Positions 7,685 to 15,576 of a stretch of DNA of 32,907 nucleotides are shown piece after piece (the first letter of the stretch is position 1; every line of letters begins with the position of its first letter). The stretch spans positions 1 through 32,907 of the forward strand of contig CAMKPZ010000016.1 of the NCBI GenBank assembly GCA_946414805.1. Reading direction: 5' to 3'. Under the pieces are notes generated by a model that was given only the letters and a program-made list of their open reading frames with translations, made no database searches and was not told where the DNA came from. Origin of the DNA: an uncultured Bacteroidales bacterium. Lineage in GTDB: Bacteria; Bacteroidota; Bacteroidia; Bacteroidales; Paludibacteraceae. A program made the position numbers and the translations under genes.

Positions 7685-10265
7685 TGCCGGAGGGGAGGGA
7701 GGAGGAGCCACCGCCGAGACGGGAGGATTCATCGAGGGAACCGACTTTGCGGTTCTTGTGCTGCTGGTACCGGCCGAACATCCATGTGACGGATAACATG
7801 ACGCGCTGCTGGCGGACGGTATTCCTGTACCATGAGCGGTAGCCCTCCTGCTGTCCCAGATCGTCGTTTCGGAAACTGAGCGAACGCAACAGATCCTGCA
7901 CGTTGAGGTTGAAAATCAGACCTTTCTGCATGTACATCTTCCGGATTCCGAAAGAGGCGAAATAGGTGCTGCCGGAGCGGTTATAACCCGTGGTCATCGG
8001 CGAAGACCAGTTGGCATCAAGGGTGAGCGTCCAGTCTTTGGGAAGGTAGGCAGAGAGGGTGCCGCTCACGTAGCCGTAATGGCTCCGGTTGGAATAAACG
8101 GGGACCTCTCCAAAGCCATTTCCTAAGGGGACGGTTGTTTTCTCGTAGGACTTGTTGATGAAATGGAGCCAACCGGCATTGACTGTGAGGGCTAACCAGG
8201 CACCAACAATTTTCGCATTTTCACATTTACCATTTACCATTTGGTTTTCGTCGCATTTCTCAAATTTCGGGACGAGGGGCAGTTCGGTCAGGGAGAGGTT
8301 CACTCCGTGGGTGGTGCAGGTACCGAAATTCGCCCACTGGGAGAGACCGACTCCGTTAGGCAGGATCGTTGTTTTGGAGGAGAACATGTTCTGAGTGTGC
8401 GCAAAGTTAAAAGTCATGTTCAGATACTGGGTCCAAGAGAAATGCAGTTCGACATCGTTGTTGAACTCCGGTGTGAGGTTGGTGTTTCCTTTCTCGATCG
8501 AGTAGGCGTCCACATAGGAAGTGAAAGGATTGAGCATCCAATAGGAGGGCCGTTTGATGCGCCGCGTATAGGAAGCGGAAACGGCTATCGGCTGCTGCAG
8601 TTTGCCAAGTGGCTTGCTCGTATAGCCGATATATGCCGTTGGAAAGGGGTCAAAATACGATTTGTTGATAATGGAATCTCTTCCGTTGTCGCTCCAATCG
8701 CCGTGGCTGTAGGTGTATTCGCCGCGGAGACCGAGTTTGACCGACCAGTGTTCGCCAAACTGCTTTCCGACCGAGATATAAGCGGCAGCGATGTGTTCGT
8801 CGTAACGATAGTTTGATGAAGTTTGAGGTTGTTTGGAGTTGTTCAGGGTCGAGTCGGTTGTCATGTTATTATCGGTTGAGGAGAGGGCATACTTGACTCC
8901 GCACTCAATCATGCCTGTATTCCAGAACTTGGTCTGGAAATCCATCTTTGCGCTGTAGATATTAACGATCTGCCGGCTGTTGATGTCAATTCCGAGCGAG
9001 TTGACACCATTGAAAGGCTTGTCGTAACGCGTCTCCTGGAAGTTCGCGGAAGTGTTGTTGTAGCGGTTGTAATCAATGTTGACAGTCAGTTCGCGTTCCA
9101 AGGATTCAGAGAACGTGTGGGTGTAGTTGAGGTTCGCGGTGTGCTGCGGAGCCTGCAGACGGTTTCGGGTATCCGTGGTGCTGTTCGTGGTGTCCGTTCC
9201 CTGTATCATATAGGCGCTGTTGAGGCCGGGCACGATCTGCTGATTGACACTCATGAACGGCACCTGCAAGATAAAACCGAACGTGTTGAGGGAGTCAATA
9301 TACCAATCGTTTCCGAGCTTGAGCATGTAGTATTGGAAAGCGATGTCATAGTCCGAATAGGAGTAGTTTTGCAGGGTAGGCGTCTGCCGGAAGGACTCAA
9401 AATCAATGTCGTTCTGCGCAAAGACCTGCGTGAGTTGGCCGAACGTGTATGTTTTCTCGCCGCGGTAATTGAGGTTGAGCGATACCATATCCATGTTCAG
9501 CCATCGTTTGACATCGCCGAAATACATGCCGCCATACGCAGCAGACAACATACCGTTCAGACCGCGCATCATATTGCGTTTGGTCTTGATATTGATGATT
9601 CCGCCCTGTCCCGAAGCGTCATATTTAGCCGATGGATTCGAGATAATCTCTATCTTCTCGATCGTGTTGCCGTCCGTTCCGTCGAGCATGGCTTTGAGTT
9701 GCTGACCGGAGAGATACGAAGGTTTGCCGTCCACATATATCTCCACCGATTTACCATTTACGGTAATATTACCGTCCTTGTCGATGCGCACACCGGGCGA
9801 ACGGCGGAGGATATCGTTCCCGTTGGAACCGGCAGCCAGCGGCGAAGCGGAGACATTCACCACCAGTTTGTCCATCTGGCGTTCGATGAGCGGCTTTTTG
9901 GCCTTCACCTCCACTTCCTCAAGGCGTTCCGTCTCCTCCCGGAGCACAAAATCCGGTCCTCCGAAAGCGGTCTTATAACCAACGAAAGAGGCTTGGATGA
10001 GAAAATCATTGGTAGCAGGTGACTGGCGATTGGCAGTTGGTGATTGGCGACTGGTGATTTCGATCTCATATTCGCCCTTTTCATCGGTGATGGCACCGGT
10101 AATGAGGGCGGAGTCCGAGGTCAGAACAGAGATGGTGACAAAGGGCATAGGCTCTCCGTTCTGGCTGATGACAGAGCCTTTGATCGTTTCTGCGGAACAT
10201 TGAGAAGCAAGGGCAAAAACCAATAATACCCAAAGTGCTAACCGAATAAGATCATTTTGTTTCAT
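7680..10265 (-). CDS. Outer-membrane beta-barrel protein, TonB-receptor-like
   Basis: An 861-residue protein with a signal peptide (about 1-25, ending SQCSA), a carboxypeptidase regulatory-like domain (about 26-110), a plug domain (about 115-235: NGNDILRRSPGVRIDKDGNITVNG, and the SNPSAKYDASGQGGIINI segment) and a C-terminal barrel rich in alternating Tyr/Asn strands. This is the Bacteroidota outer membrane beta-barrel family related to TonB-dependent receptors; substrate unknown. No SusD partner is nearby, so a SusC pair is excluded. Two low-complexity in-frame segments (residues about 70-86 and 672-686) are encoded by 7-bp-period DNA and are probably insertions. It lies directly downstream of the AraC regulator on the same strand, but with its own promoter. 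Confidence 0.85.
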   Translation of the reverse strand: MKQNDLIRLALWVLLVFALASQCSAETIKGSVISQNGEPMPFVTISVLTSDSALITGAITDEKGEYEIEITSRQSPTANRQSPATNDFLIQASFVGYKTAFGGPDFVLREETERLEEVEVKAKKPLIERQMDKLVVNVSASPLAAGSNGNDILRRSPGVRIDKDGNITVNGKSVEIYVDGKPSYLSGQQLKAMLDGTDGNTIEKIEIISNPSAKYDASGQGGIINIKTKRNMMRGLNGMLSAAYGGMYFGDVKRWLNMDMVSLNLNYRGEKTYTFGQLTQVFAQNDIDFESFRQTPTLQNYSYSDYDIAFQYYMLKLGNDWYIDSLNTFGFILQVPFMSVNQQIVPGLNSAYMIQGTDTTNSTTDTRNRLQAPQHTANLNYTHTFSESLERELTVNIDYNRYNNTSANFQETRYDKPFNGVNSLGIDINSRQIVNIYSAKMDFQTKFWNTGMIECGVKYALSSTDNNMTTDSTLNNSKQPQTSSNYRYDEHIAAAYISVGKQFGEHWSVKLGLRGEYTYSHGDWSDNGRDSIINKSYFDPFPTAYIGYTSKPLGKLQQPIAVSASYTRRIKRPSYWMLNPFTSYVDAYSIEKGNTNLTPEFNNDVELHFSWTQYLNMTFNFAHTQNMFSSKTTILPNGVGLSQWANFGTCTTHGVNLSLTELPLVPKFEKCDENQMVNGKCENAKIVGAWLALTVNAGWLHFINKSYEKTTVPLGNGFGEVPVYSNRSHYGYVSGTLSAYLPKDWTLTLDANWSSPMTTGYNRSGSTYFASFGIRKMYMQKGLIFNLNVQDLLRSLSFRNDDLGQQEGYRSWYRNTVRQQRVMLSVTWMFGRYQQHKNRKVGSLDESSRLGGGSSSLPSGN
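8209..8250 (-). repeat. In-frame heptad repeat inside the barrel gene (second)
   Basis: Six 7-mers on the plus strand: ATTTTCG, CATTTTC, ACATTTA, CCATTTA, CCATTTG, GTTTTCG. The total of 42 bp is 14 codons and keeps the frame. It encodes part of the low-complexity stretch ENQMVNGKCENAK. Confidence 0.7.
10008..10059 (-). repeat. In-frame heptad repeat inside the barrel gene (first)
   Basis: Seven consecutive 7-mers on the plus strand, all near RYTGGNN: ATTGGTA, GCAGGTG, ACTGGCG, ATTGGCA, GTTGGTG, ATTGGCG, ACTGGTG. Three units equal 21 bp, so the peptide repeats every seven residues (RQSPTAN, RQSPATN). It interrupts the regulatory-like domain between two beta-strands. Confidence 0.8.
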
Positions 10266-10289
10266 AGCGAGTTATTTTGAAATCCGGTG

Positions 10290-10297
10290 CAAAAGTA
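10290..10297 (-). promoter_or_regulatory. -7 box TACTTTTG of the barrel gene
   Basis: TACTTTTGCACC on the minus strand, about 25 bp before the ATG. The position expected for TTTG does not match well, so this promoter may be weaker or activator-dependent. The AraC-family regulator next door is a natural candidate activator (inference). Confidence 0.55.
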
Positions 10298-10320
10298 CCG
10301 CTTTTCGTGTAGATGGCATA

Positions 10321-10348
10321 TGAAAAAACGGACATTCGTCCTTTTTCA
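10321..10348 (-). terminator. Intrinsic terminator of the AraC-family gene
   Basis: GGAC-GAAT-GTCC (10330-10341) flanked by A-rich and T-rich arms; on the minus strand it ends in a T6 run. It overlaps the stop codon of the regulator. The structure is nearly symmetrical, so it could work on both strands. Confidence 0.65.
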
Positions 10349-11206
10349 TGCAAAAAAGACGGAGAAATCGGCCGTTAAAGGGATGCCGAGCATGCGGAAC
10401 TGGCCCGGAGAGACGCATCCCAGTTGCTGAAACTCCAGTGCGGCATGGCTCAGATCGTAGTAACCATGCTTGAGAACCGTAGCCAAGAGATCAATCGTTT
10501 TGCCTTGCGCCGCCTGCGACTGCATGTCCTGAATGGTCCGATGAAACCGGCGCAAACGGATAAACTGTTTGGGCGGAATACCGACATATCGGCGGAAGAC
10601 ACGCAGGAACTGGCGTTCGCCCAGACAGGCTTCGGAAGCCATTTCCGCAGCGGAGATAGCACCTTCGGCTTGGTCGCAGGCAGAGACTACGCGGCAGATA
10701 CGTGTGTAGTTAAGGTCCTCTTTAGGCGACAGGCGGCCAAGGAAAAAGGCATCCAGAAGCGGCGCAATCTCTTCGGCTTCAGGTGTGTCTTTGAAGATCC
10801 GGTCGCATATTTTCAGTCCTGCATCGGCATACTCTGTGGCCGTGAGAACCTGACCCGCCAACTGTTGCAGATCGATTCCCAGCAAAGCGTGCATGCCTCC
10901 CGGCTGAAAATCAATCATCATCCCTTCAAACCAGCCGCTGACAGTAGTCAGACCAAGCGTAGTCTGGTTGGCTCCGAGCAGCACCAGTTCGCCTGTTTGC
11001 TTTCCGGCAATCTCCACTACCGCGTTTCTCAAGAAGATCAACGAGCCGTAATTGGGGAGCAGAGGCTGCACATGTTTGCCGTTCACAAAACGCGGATCAC
11101 CGGACGGCGGAGTCATCGTATCCGTCGAACCGTCCGCACGCACAAACACGTAGCGGTATATAAAAGGGCGGAGCGTTTCCGCCGGTTGAAGAATCAGGTG
11201 GCGCAT
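10346..11206 (-). CDS. AraC-family transcriptional regulator
   Basis: A 286-residue regulator. Residues about 1-150 form the beta-rich N-terminal domain common in Bacteroidota AraC proteins (PNYGSLIFLRN and the characteristic FQPGGMHALLGI). Residues about 165-275 carry the double helix-turn-helix (ISAAEMASEACLGERQFLRVFRRYVGIPPKQFIRLRRF, then GYYDLSHAALEFQQ-GCVSPGQFR). The effector is unknown. It is transcribed divergently from gdhA and lies upstream of, and on the same strand as, the barrel-protein gene, so it could control either; this is inference from position only. Confidence 0.9.
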   Translation of the reverse strand: MRHLILQPAETLRPFIYRYVFVRADGSTDTMTPPSGDPRFVNGKHVQPLLPNYGSLIFLRNAVVEIAGKQTGELVLLGANQTTLGLTTVSGWFEGMMIDFQPGGMHALLGIDLQQLAGQVLTATEYADAGLKICDRIFKDTPEAEEIAPLLDAFFLGRLSPKEDLNYTRICRVVSACDQAEGAISAAEMASEACLGERQFLRVFRRYVGIPPKQFIRLRRFHRTIQDMQSQAAQGKTIDLLATVLKHGYYDLSHAALEFQQLGCVSPGQFRMLGIPLTADFSVFFA

Positions 11207-11226
11207 GTTCTTTCCCTTTCAGGGCA

Positions 11227-11258
11227 CAAAGGTACTATAAATTTTGCATATACACAAA
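11227..11258 (-). promoter_or_regulatory. Promoter of the AraC-family gene
   Basis: Minus strand: TTTG, 20 bp containing TATATGCAAAATT, then TACCTTTG (11227-11234). It gives a leader of about 15 nt. Confidence 0.65.
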
Positions 11259-11285
11259 TAAAATAATAAAAAAATGTTCGCGCGC

Positions 11286-11316
11286 TTGCGTATATGAGAA
11301 TTTTTTTGTACTTTTG
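11286..11316 (+). promoter_or_regulatory. Promoter of gdhA
   Basis: CTTG, 20 bp containing CGTATATGAGAATTTTTTTG, then TACTTTTGCAG (box 11309-11316). The leader of about 55 nt holds a small GCCC/GGGC hairpin (about 11333-11347). Confidence 0.7.
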
Positions 11317-11378
11317 CAGCCGGAATTAAGTTGCCCTAAAAAGGGGCTTTACTCACACAAGAACAGAAAGATACAATA

Positions 11379-12734
11379 ATGGACAAACAAACGCAAGCGT
11401 ATGTGGACGCATTTATGGCGGACCTCATCAAGAAAAATCCCGGTGAGAACGAGTTTCACCAGGCAGTCAAAGAAGTCGTTGAGTCGGTAGCGCCGATGAT
11501 TATGGCGTATCCGTATCTGCGTGAGCAGAAAGTGATGGAGCGTATCGTAGAACCCGAACGCGTGATCATGTTCCGCGTGCCGTGGATGGACGACCAGGGC
11601 GAAGTGCAGATCAACCGCGGTTTCCGCGTGCAGATGAACAGTGCCATCGGTCCGTACAAAGGCGGAATCCGTTTTCATGCCTCTGTGAATCTGTCGATTA
11701 TGAAATTCTTGGCTTTCGAGCAGACTTTCAAGAATGCGCTGACAACGCTGCCGATGGGCGGCGCCAAGGGCGGTAGTGATTTCTCGCCGAGAGGCAAGAG
11801 CGATGCGGAGGTGATGCGTTTCTGTCAGTCTTTCATGACGGAGTTGCAGCGGCACATAGGAGCCGATACGGATGTTCCGGCAGGCGATATAGGTGTCGGC
11901 GGACGAGAGATCGGATTCATGTTCGGTCAGTACAAGAGGCTTCGTGACGAGTTTACGGGAACGCTTACCGGCAAGGGCCAGATGTGGGGCGGAAGTCTGA
12001 TGCGTCCCGAGGCAACGGGTTACGGAGCTTGCTATTTCGCAGAGGCGATGCTGGCTACACGGGGCAAGAGTTTCGAGGGACAGCGCGTTTGTATCTCCGG
12101 AGCCGGAAACGTAGCGCAGTTTGCAGCGCAGAAGGCGATGCGTCTGGGTGCCAAAGTACTTACTCTCTCCGATTCCAACGGATTTATTTACGACGAGGAG
12201 GGTCTGAACGAGGAGAAACTGAACTATATCTTCGAACTCAAGAATGTCCGTCGCGGCCGTATCAAAGAGTACGTGACCAAATACCCGCAGGCGAAGTATT
12301 TCGAGAACGAGCGTCCGTGGCGTATCCCGTGCGACATCGCCATGCCGTGCGCAACCCAAAACGAGATTGAGAAAGCCGATGCGGAGAACCTGATCAAGAA
12401 CGGCTGCTTCTGCGTGACCGAAGGAGCGAACATGCCTTCTACGCCCGAAGCCATCGCTATCTTCCAAGGCGCGAAGATCCTTTACAGTCCGGGCAAGGCA
12501 TCCAACGCCGGCGGCGTGGCAACCAGCGGTCTGGAGATGACCCAGAACTCCATGCGTCTCAAATGGACGGCCGAGGAGGTGGATGCGCGTCTGCGTACCA
12601 TCATGGCGGACATCCACGCAGCGTGCCTCAAATACGGCACCGAAGAAGACGGCTATATCAACTATGTCAAAGGTGCCAACATCGCCGGCTTCATGAAGGT
12701 GGCTAATGCGATGGTGGAGCAAGGATTGGTTTAA
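11379..12734 (+). CDS. gdhA: Glutamate dehydrogenase, NADP-type hexameric family
   Basis: Reductively aminates 2-oxoglutarate with ammonia to glutamate, the main ammonia-assimilation step when ammonia is plentiful. The 451-residue length is that of the hexameric (about 50 kDa) family. The substrate pocket is complete: GPYKGGIRFH (K94) and LPMGGAKGGSDF with the catalytic K130, followed by DVPAGDIGVGGREIGFM. The coenzyme domain has SGAGNVA (240-246), and SDSNG in the second strand favours NADP(H) over NAD (inference). It has its own promoter and is followed by a hairpin at 12751. A long open frame on the opposite strand is a codon-usage shadow. Confidence 0.95.
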   Translation: MDKQTQAYVDAFMADLIKKNPGENEFHQAVKEVVESVAPMIMAYPYLREQKVMERIVEPERVIMFRVPWMDDQGEVQINRGFRVQMNSAIGPYKGGIRFHASVNLSIMKFLAFEQTFKNALTTLPMGGAKGGSDFSPRGKSDAEVMRFCQSFMTELQRHIGADTDVPAGDIGVGGREIGFMFGQYKRLRDEFTGTLTGKGQMWGGSLMRPEATGYGACYFAEAMLATRGKSFEGQRVCISGAGNVAQFAAQKAMRLGAKVLTLSDSNGFIYDEEGLNEEKLNYIFELKNVRRGRIKEYVTKYPQAKYFENERPWRIPCDIAMPCATQNEIEKADAENLIKNGCFCVTEGANMPSTPEAIAIFQGAKILYSPGKASNAGGVATSGLEMTQNSMRLKWTAEEVDARLRTIMADIHAACLKYGTEEDGYINYVKGANIAGFMKVANAMVEQGLV

Positions 12735-12750
12735 GCATAGTGCAAAGATT

Positions 12751-12783
12751 GCGCAAGGTCGGTGTAATCAGCCGGCTTTGCGC
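12751..12783 (+). terminator. Hairpin downstream of gdhA, likely terminator
   Basis: A 13-bp stem with three G-T wobbles (GCGCAAGGTCGGT with GCCGGCTTTGCGC) and a GTAATCA loop, 17 bp after the gdhA stop. The T-run after it is poor, so it could also be an RNA-stabilising hairpin. Confidence 0.55.
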
Positions 12784-12834
12784 GTATGCTCCGTGTTTCT
12801 TTACGCGTACGTTGCGCCGAGCGACGATCGAGAG

Positions 12835-13068
12835 ATGAAATTTCCCCCAAGTTGGGGAACATTATATACTCTCCCTGAAACTCAAAATGTCCCCCAAATT
12901 GTGGGACTGATGTAAGGAAATACACTGGCACAATATGCATTGGAATCCAGTAACCAACCACTTGGTATTTCTGAATATGAATTGCAGCAACTCTATCCGA
13001 CCAAAGTCGAAGGGACTATTCCTACTATAGCAGAAATAGAGAATGTGCTGAATGACACAAATGCATAA
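12835..13068 (+). pseudogene. Decayed C-terminus of a DUF1016/PDDEXK nuclease-like gene
   Basis: The frame 12916-13068 encodes a 50-residue peptide containing LAQYALESSNQPLGISEYEL and LYPTKVEGTIPTIAEIENVL. This resembles the extreme C-terminus of DUF1016 nuclease-domain proteins, which are often found near restriction systems (from memory). There is no start codon of a full gene, and a TAA at 12913 precedes it in frame. The 27 codons before that TAA (from 12835) are proline-rich and arise from two imperfect inverted repeats, CCCCCAAGTTGGGG and CCCCCAAATTGTGGG. I read the region as the scar of a lost nuclease gene at the left edge of the AT-rich island. The rest of the 400-bp gap contains only a possible 16-residue frame at 13070-13120. 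Confidence 0.5.
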
Positions 13069-13136
13069 AATGAATAATAGTAAAACTACACATTCCGTGG
13101 CTGCGGAAGAGCACAATTGAGAAAACAATCACAATA

Positions 13137-14324
13137 ATGGATAGTATATTAATGTCACATATGTTTGAGCATCTTATTCCCGAGGAATATCCTCAAGGGA
13201 AGGAGCGTCTGTTGGCATTATATAATATCGAAAATGCGATGGTGGGTGTCGTTGGCGCAATGCACTCGAATGTATTTTTCTCTGAAGCGTGTCATTTGAT
13301 TGCCAATGCTATATCTCTGTTTAGAAGTGGGTATTTTGATTGTGCGTTTTATTCATTACGTTCTGCGTTAGAATTATCAATCGAAACATTATATATAACA
13401 GAAAAGGGAGAAGATGAAATAAAAAAATGGACAAAGCAAGAAGATGGGTTCGAACAGGGTAATATGATTAAATATCTGATAAAAAATGCATCAATTTACG
13501 CAAATATGCGTGCTGAAATGGCTGATTATTTTGAGGGTATTAGAAAAATCCAACTGAGGCTCAATAAATACATACACAAACAAGGACTTAACACATTTTA
13601 TGCTTTTCATGCAGGAAATATGTATGTGAAGAGTAAGAGAAAAAGGCTTAATGATTTTGACGATTTTGTTACTCATTGTATAGGTGCAGTTGCTGTATAT
13701 AGATTAGCGATAGACCCCTTACCTGTAATCTTAGCAGATGAAAAACTATTGTATAAGTCTCCTGACTTTATAACAGAGCCATATTCGGATGATTTCATAA
13801 AGAAATATATAGGATTAAAGCATATCGAATGTTATAAGAAAACTCAAATATATAAAGACTATTATACATTCATCAATGATAGAGAAACACAAAATGAAGG
13901 TGTATTTATGTTAATTCATGGGGCGTATTATGATAGAAATTATAATAATGCTATTTTAGAACAATTTCATCTATTGTCTTTTTATGAACAAATGGCAGTA
14001 GTTCTTTTCTCTGTTTCTACCAAAATATCAAATTTAATAATAAACAACGTATTCTATAGTTCTAATATTAAATCCAAGCGAGTATCTGGCGGAATAACTA
14101 TAGGAGAATCGTTCTTTAATGAGTTGTTCGGAAAATATCCAAACGAAATGACAATAGAATATTACAACGTATTCCTGACAAAGGTAAGGGTTTGTGATGA
14201 ATGGGAATATATTGAGCACAACGAAAAATTAAATGCTAAAGAGCAGGAAACTCTTACCCAAATAGCAGAGATTTTCTCTGAAAAATATAAATTACTAGAA
14301 GAAGAAATAAAGAAATTGATGTAA
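13137..14324 (+). CDS. Unknown AT-rich accessory protein with HEPN-like motif
   Basis: A 395-residue soluble, mostly helical protein that I do not recognise. Its base composition is clearly more AT-rich than the flanking housekeeping genes, suggesting horizontal transfer. The N-terminal half has a helix with FYSLRSALELSIETLYI (about 71-87) and later IQLRLNKYIHKQG (about 138-150). The spacing R141-x5-H147 fits the Rx4-6H motif of HEPN ribonucleases, and the helix pair resembles DUF5677/HEPN-type proteins; this is a weak match by eye. The C-terminal half (about 200-395) is also helical with no motif seen, ending in a charged helix. It lies between a nuclease remnant and a lipoprotein gene, an arrangement that suits a defence or accessory module, but no function is shown. 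Confidence 0.75.
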   Translation: MDSILMSHMFEHLIPEEYPQGKERLLALYNIENAMVGVVGAMHSNVFFSEACHLIANAISLFRSGYFDCAFYSLRSALELSIETLYITEKGEDEIKKWTKQEDGFEQGNMIKYLIKNASIYANMRAEMADYFEGIRKIQLRLNKYIHKQGLNTFYAFHAGNMYVKSKRKRLNDFDDFVTHCIGAVAVYRLAIDPLPVILADEKLLYKSPDFITEPYSDDFIKKYIGLKHIECYKKTQIYKDYYTFINDRETQNEGVFMLIHGAYYDRNYNNAILEQFHLLSFYEQMAVVLFSVSTKISNLIINNVFYSSNIKSKRVSGGITIGESFFNELFGKYPNEMTIEYYNVFLTKVRVCDEWEYIEHNEKLNAKEQETLTQIAEIFSEKYKLLEEEIKKLM

Positions 14325-14377
14325 TTCTCTTTCTAAGAGAGGAAATGATAATTGAACGTACAAAATAATTCAATAAT

Positions 14378-15076
14378 ATGAAAAAATCTATTTTTATTAG
14401 TTTAGCAAGTATTGTCTTCATTTTGACGAGTTGCGAGAAATCAATTAGTCCAGAGACCACAAAGGCTTTTGTTGGTGAGTATTGGATGAAAACCACTGTA
14501 TGCACAATATATGAAGAAAATGTAACATCTGAAAAAGGACCTATTTGGTCTCCTGTTTCTATCTATGAAGAAGATGGAAGTTTATTTGTTAGAACAGATC
14601 ACTTTGGCGCTCCAGATACAGATACAACAAGCGCGGCTTATCATGAGTATGTAACTAATTACCCTGACCATCCTAATTATGTCAGTACGCAAAGGAAAGA
14701 AGATGACACGGAAGGTTCGGACCAGGGAAGTGGTATTGATGATATTATAGATAATGTGACTCGTGTTTATCTAATGGATGGCGCATTAAGAACTTTTAGA
14801 AATGGAGCCGAATTAAGGTCCTTGCCAATTAAAGTTGTGTCTGGTTCGGAAACTATATTGAATCTTAGTAATTTCAAACCTTTTAGAATAACTTTGACTG
14901 ATGATACCGGGATAAAATTAGCAGAAGCTAATGTTGCATATAAATATGGTCCTATGCTAAAAAAAGGCGATGTGATTACATGGGAAGTCACAATGCCATA
15001 CGATTTTTTGAAGTCATATTCGACTCATAAGCAGATAGACGAGGTGATACACAAAAATACTCTGTATAAACGCTAA
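14378..15076 (+). CDS. Hypothetical lipoprotein, AT-rich
   Basis: A 232-residue protein with a lipoprotein signal (MKKSIFISLASIVFILTSC; Cys19 would be lipidated). The mature part has few hydrophobic stretches and looks beta-rich, with an acidic low-complexity segment around RKEDDTEGSDQGSGIDDIID (about residues 108-127). Such proteins in Bacteroidota are usually attached to the outer membrane. It follows the 395-residue gene by 53 bp, on the same strand and with the same low GC, so the two probably arrived together. No similar family is known to me. Confidence 0.75.
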   Translation: MKKSIFISLASIVFILTSCEKSISPETTKAFVGEYWMKTTVCTIYEENVTSEKGPIWSPVSIYEEDGSLFVRTDHFGAPDTDTTSAAYHEYVTNYPDHPNYVSTQRKEDDTEGSDQGSGIDDIIDNVTRVYLMDGALRTFRNGAELRSLPIKVVSGSETILNLSNFKPFRITLTDDTGIKLAEANVAYKYGPMLKKGDVITWEVTMPYDFLKSYSTHKQIDEVIHKNTLYKR

Positions 15077-15146
15077 TTAACTAAAAAAACTTGCATTTGA
15101 GGTGATAGATTTGGGCTTTATTTTGACTATATATAGAGGGGAAATG

Positions 15147-15182
15147 TTAAATTGAAAATTGAAAGGTGAAAATTGAAAGGTT
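15147..15182 (+). repeat. Heptad repeat upstream of the DUF4298 gene
   Basis: TTAAATT, GAAAATT, GAAAGGT, GAAAATT, GAAAGGT in register with a 7-bp period. It lies at the right border of the AT-rich island. The remainder of the gap 15077-15231 has no recognisable gene. Confidence 0.75.
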
Positions 15183-15218
15183 CGAGTGGCGCGAGAGTGG
15201 CTGATTGACCGCAATTAA

Positions 15219-15224
15219 AAGGAG
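15219..15224 (+). promoter_or_regulatory. Unusual Shine-Dalgarno site deciding the DUF4298 start
   Basis: AAGGAG lies 7 bp before the ATG at 15232. Most genes in this window have no such site, as expected for Bacteroidota. It supports the ATG at 15232 over the in-frame TTG at 15205. Confidence 0.6.
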
Positions 15225-15231
15225 ATTAAAA

Positions 15232-15519
15232 ATGACCCCATTTGACATCAAACGCATAGAGGAAATGGAAGCACTATACGACGCATTGCTGCACGCCGTG
15301 GCGGAGATAGAGCAGGGATGTGCGGCAGAGGCAGCGGCACGTAAGGTGGCTTTGCAGCCGGAGATAGACCGCCTCGCGGCGTACTACAGCTCCGAGGCAT
15401 GGAAGGCGGACTTCACCGCCGATGAGGCAGGGCTTCTGCCAGCCAACCTCAAAAGCGGCGTGCTCTCGGAGGACGGGGTGTATGGGCTACTGGAGAGGTT
15501 TGAGGAGATAGAGGGATAA
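15232..15519 (+). CDS. DUF4298 family protein
   Basis: A 95-residue cytosolic protein matching the DUF4298 pattern: IKRIEEMEALYDALLHAV at the N-terminus, a helical middle, then AAYYSSEAWKADFTADEAG-LLPANLKSGVLSEDGVYGLLE. Function of the family is unknown to me. Start chosen at 15232 from the ribosome-binding site and family N-terminus. The GC content returns to the level of the chromosomal genes here, so the AT-rich island ends upstream. A palindrome follows the stop codon. Confidence 0.85.
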   Translation: MTPFDIKRIEEMEALYDALLHAVAEIEQGCAAEAAARKVALQPEIDRLAAYYSSEAWKADFTADEAGLLPANLKSGVLSEDGVYGLLERFEEIEG

Positions 15520-15524
15520 AGGGG

Positions 15525-15544
15525 CTCGGCGAAACAGCGCCGAG
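15525..15544. repeat. Short palindrome between DUF4298 and transposase genes
   Basis: CTCGGCG-AAACAG-CGCCGAG, a perfect 7-bp stem with a 6-nt loop, 32 bp before the transposase start. It could be a terminator stem for the small gene (no T-run) or a REP-like recognition hairpin for the Y1 transposase. Confidence 0.5.
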
Positions 15545-15576
15545 GTCAAAACCGATAATAGCAAGTAGATAGCAAA

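Noticed and set aside
7680..10265. SusC-type glycan importer
   Set aside because: No SusD partner, and the length and plug are those of the smaller outer-membrane beta-barrel family.
11349..12722. 457-codon open frame antisense to gdhA
   Set aside because: It exactly mirrors gdhA, is rich in His, Arg and Leu without family motifs, and gdhA has clear catalytic motifs. Long antisense frames are a known by-product of codon usage in gdh genes.
13070..13120. 16-residue frame MNNSKTTHSVAAEEHN before the HEPN-like gene
   Set aside because: Too short to support as a gene; no family recognised, though it may be another remnant of the lost nuclease locus.
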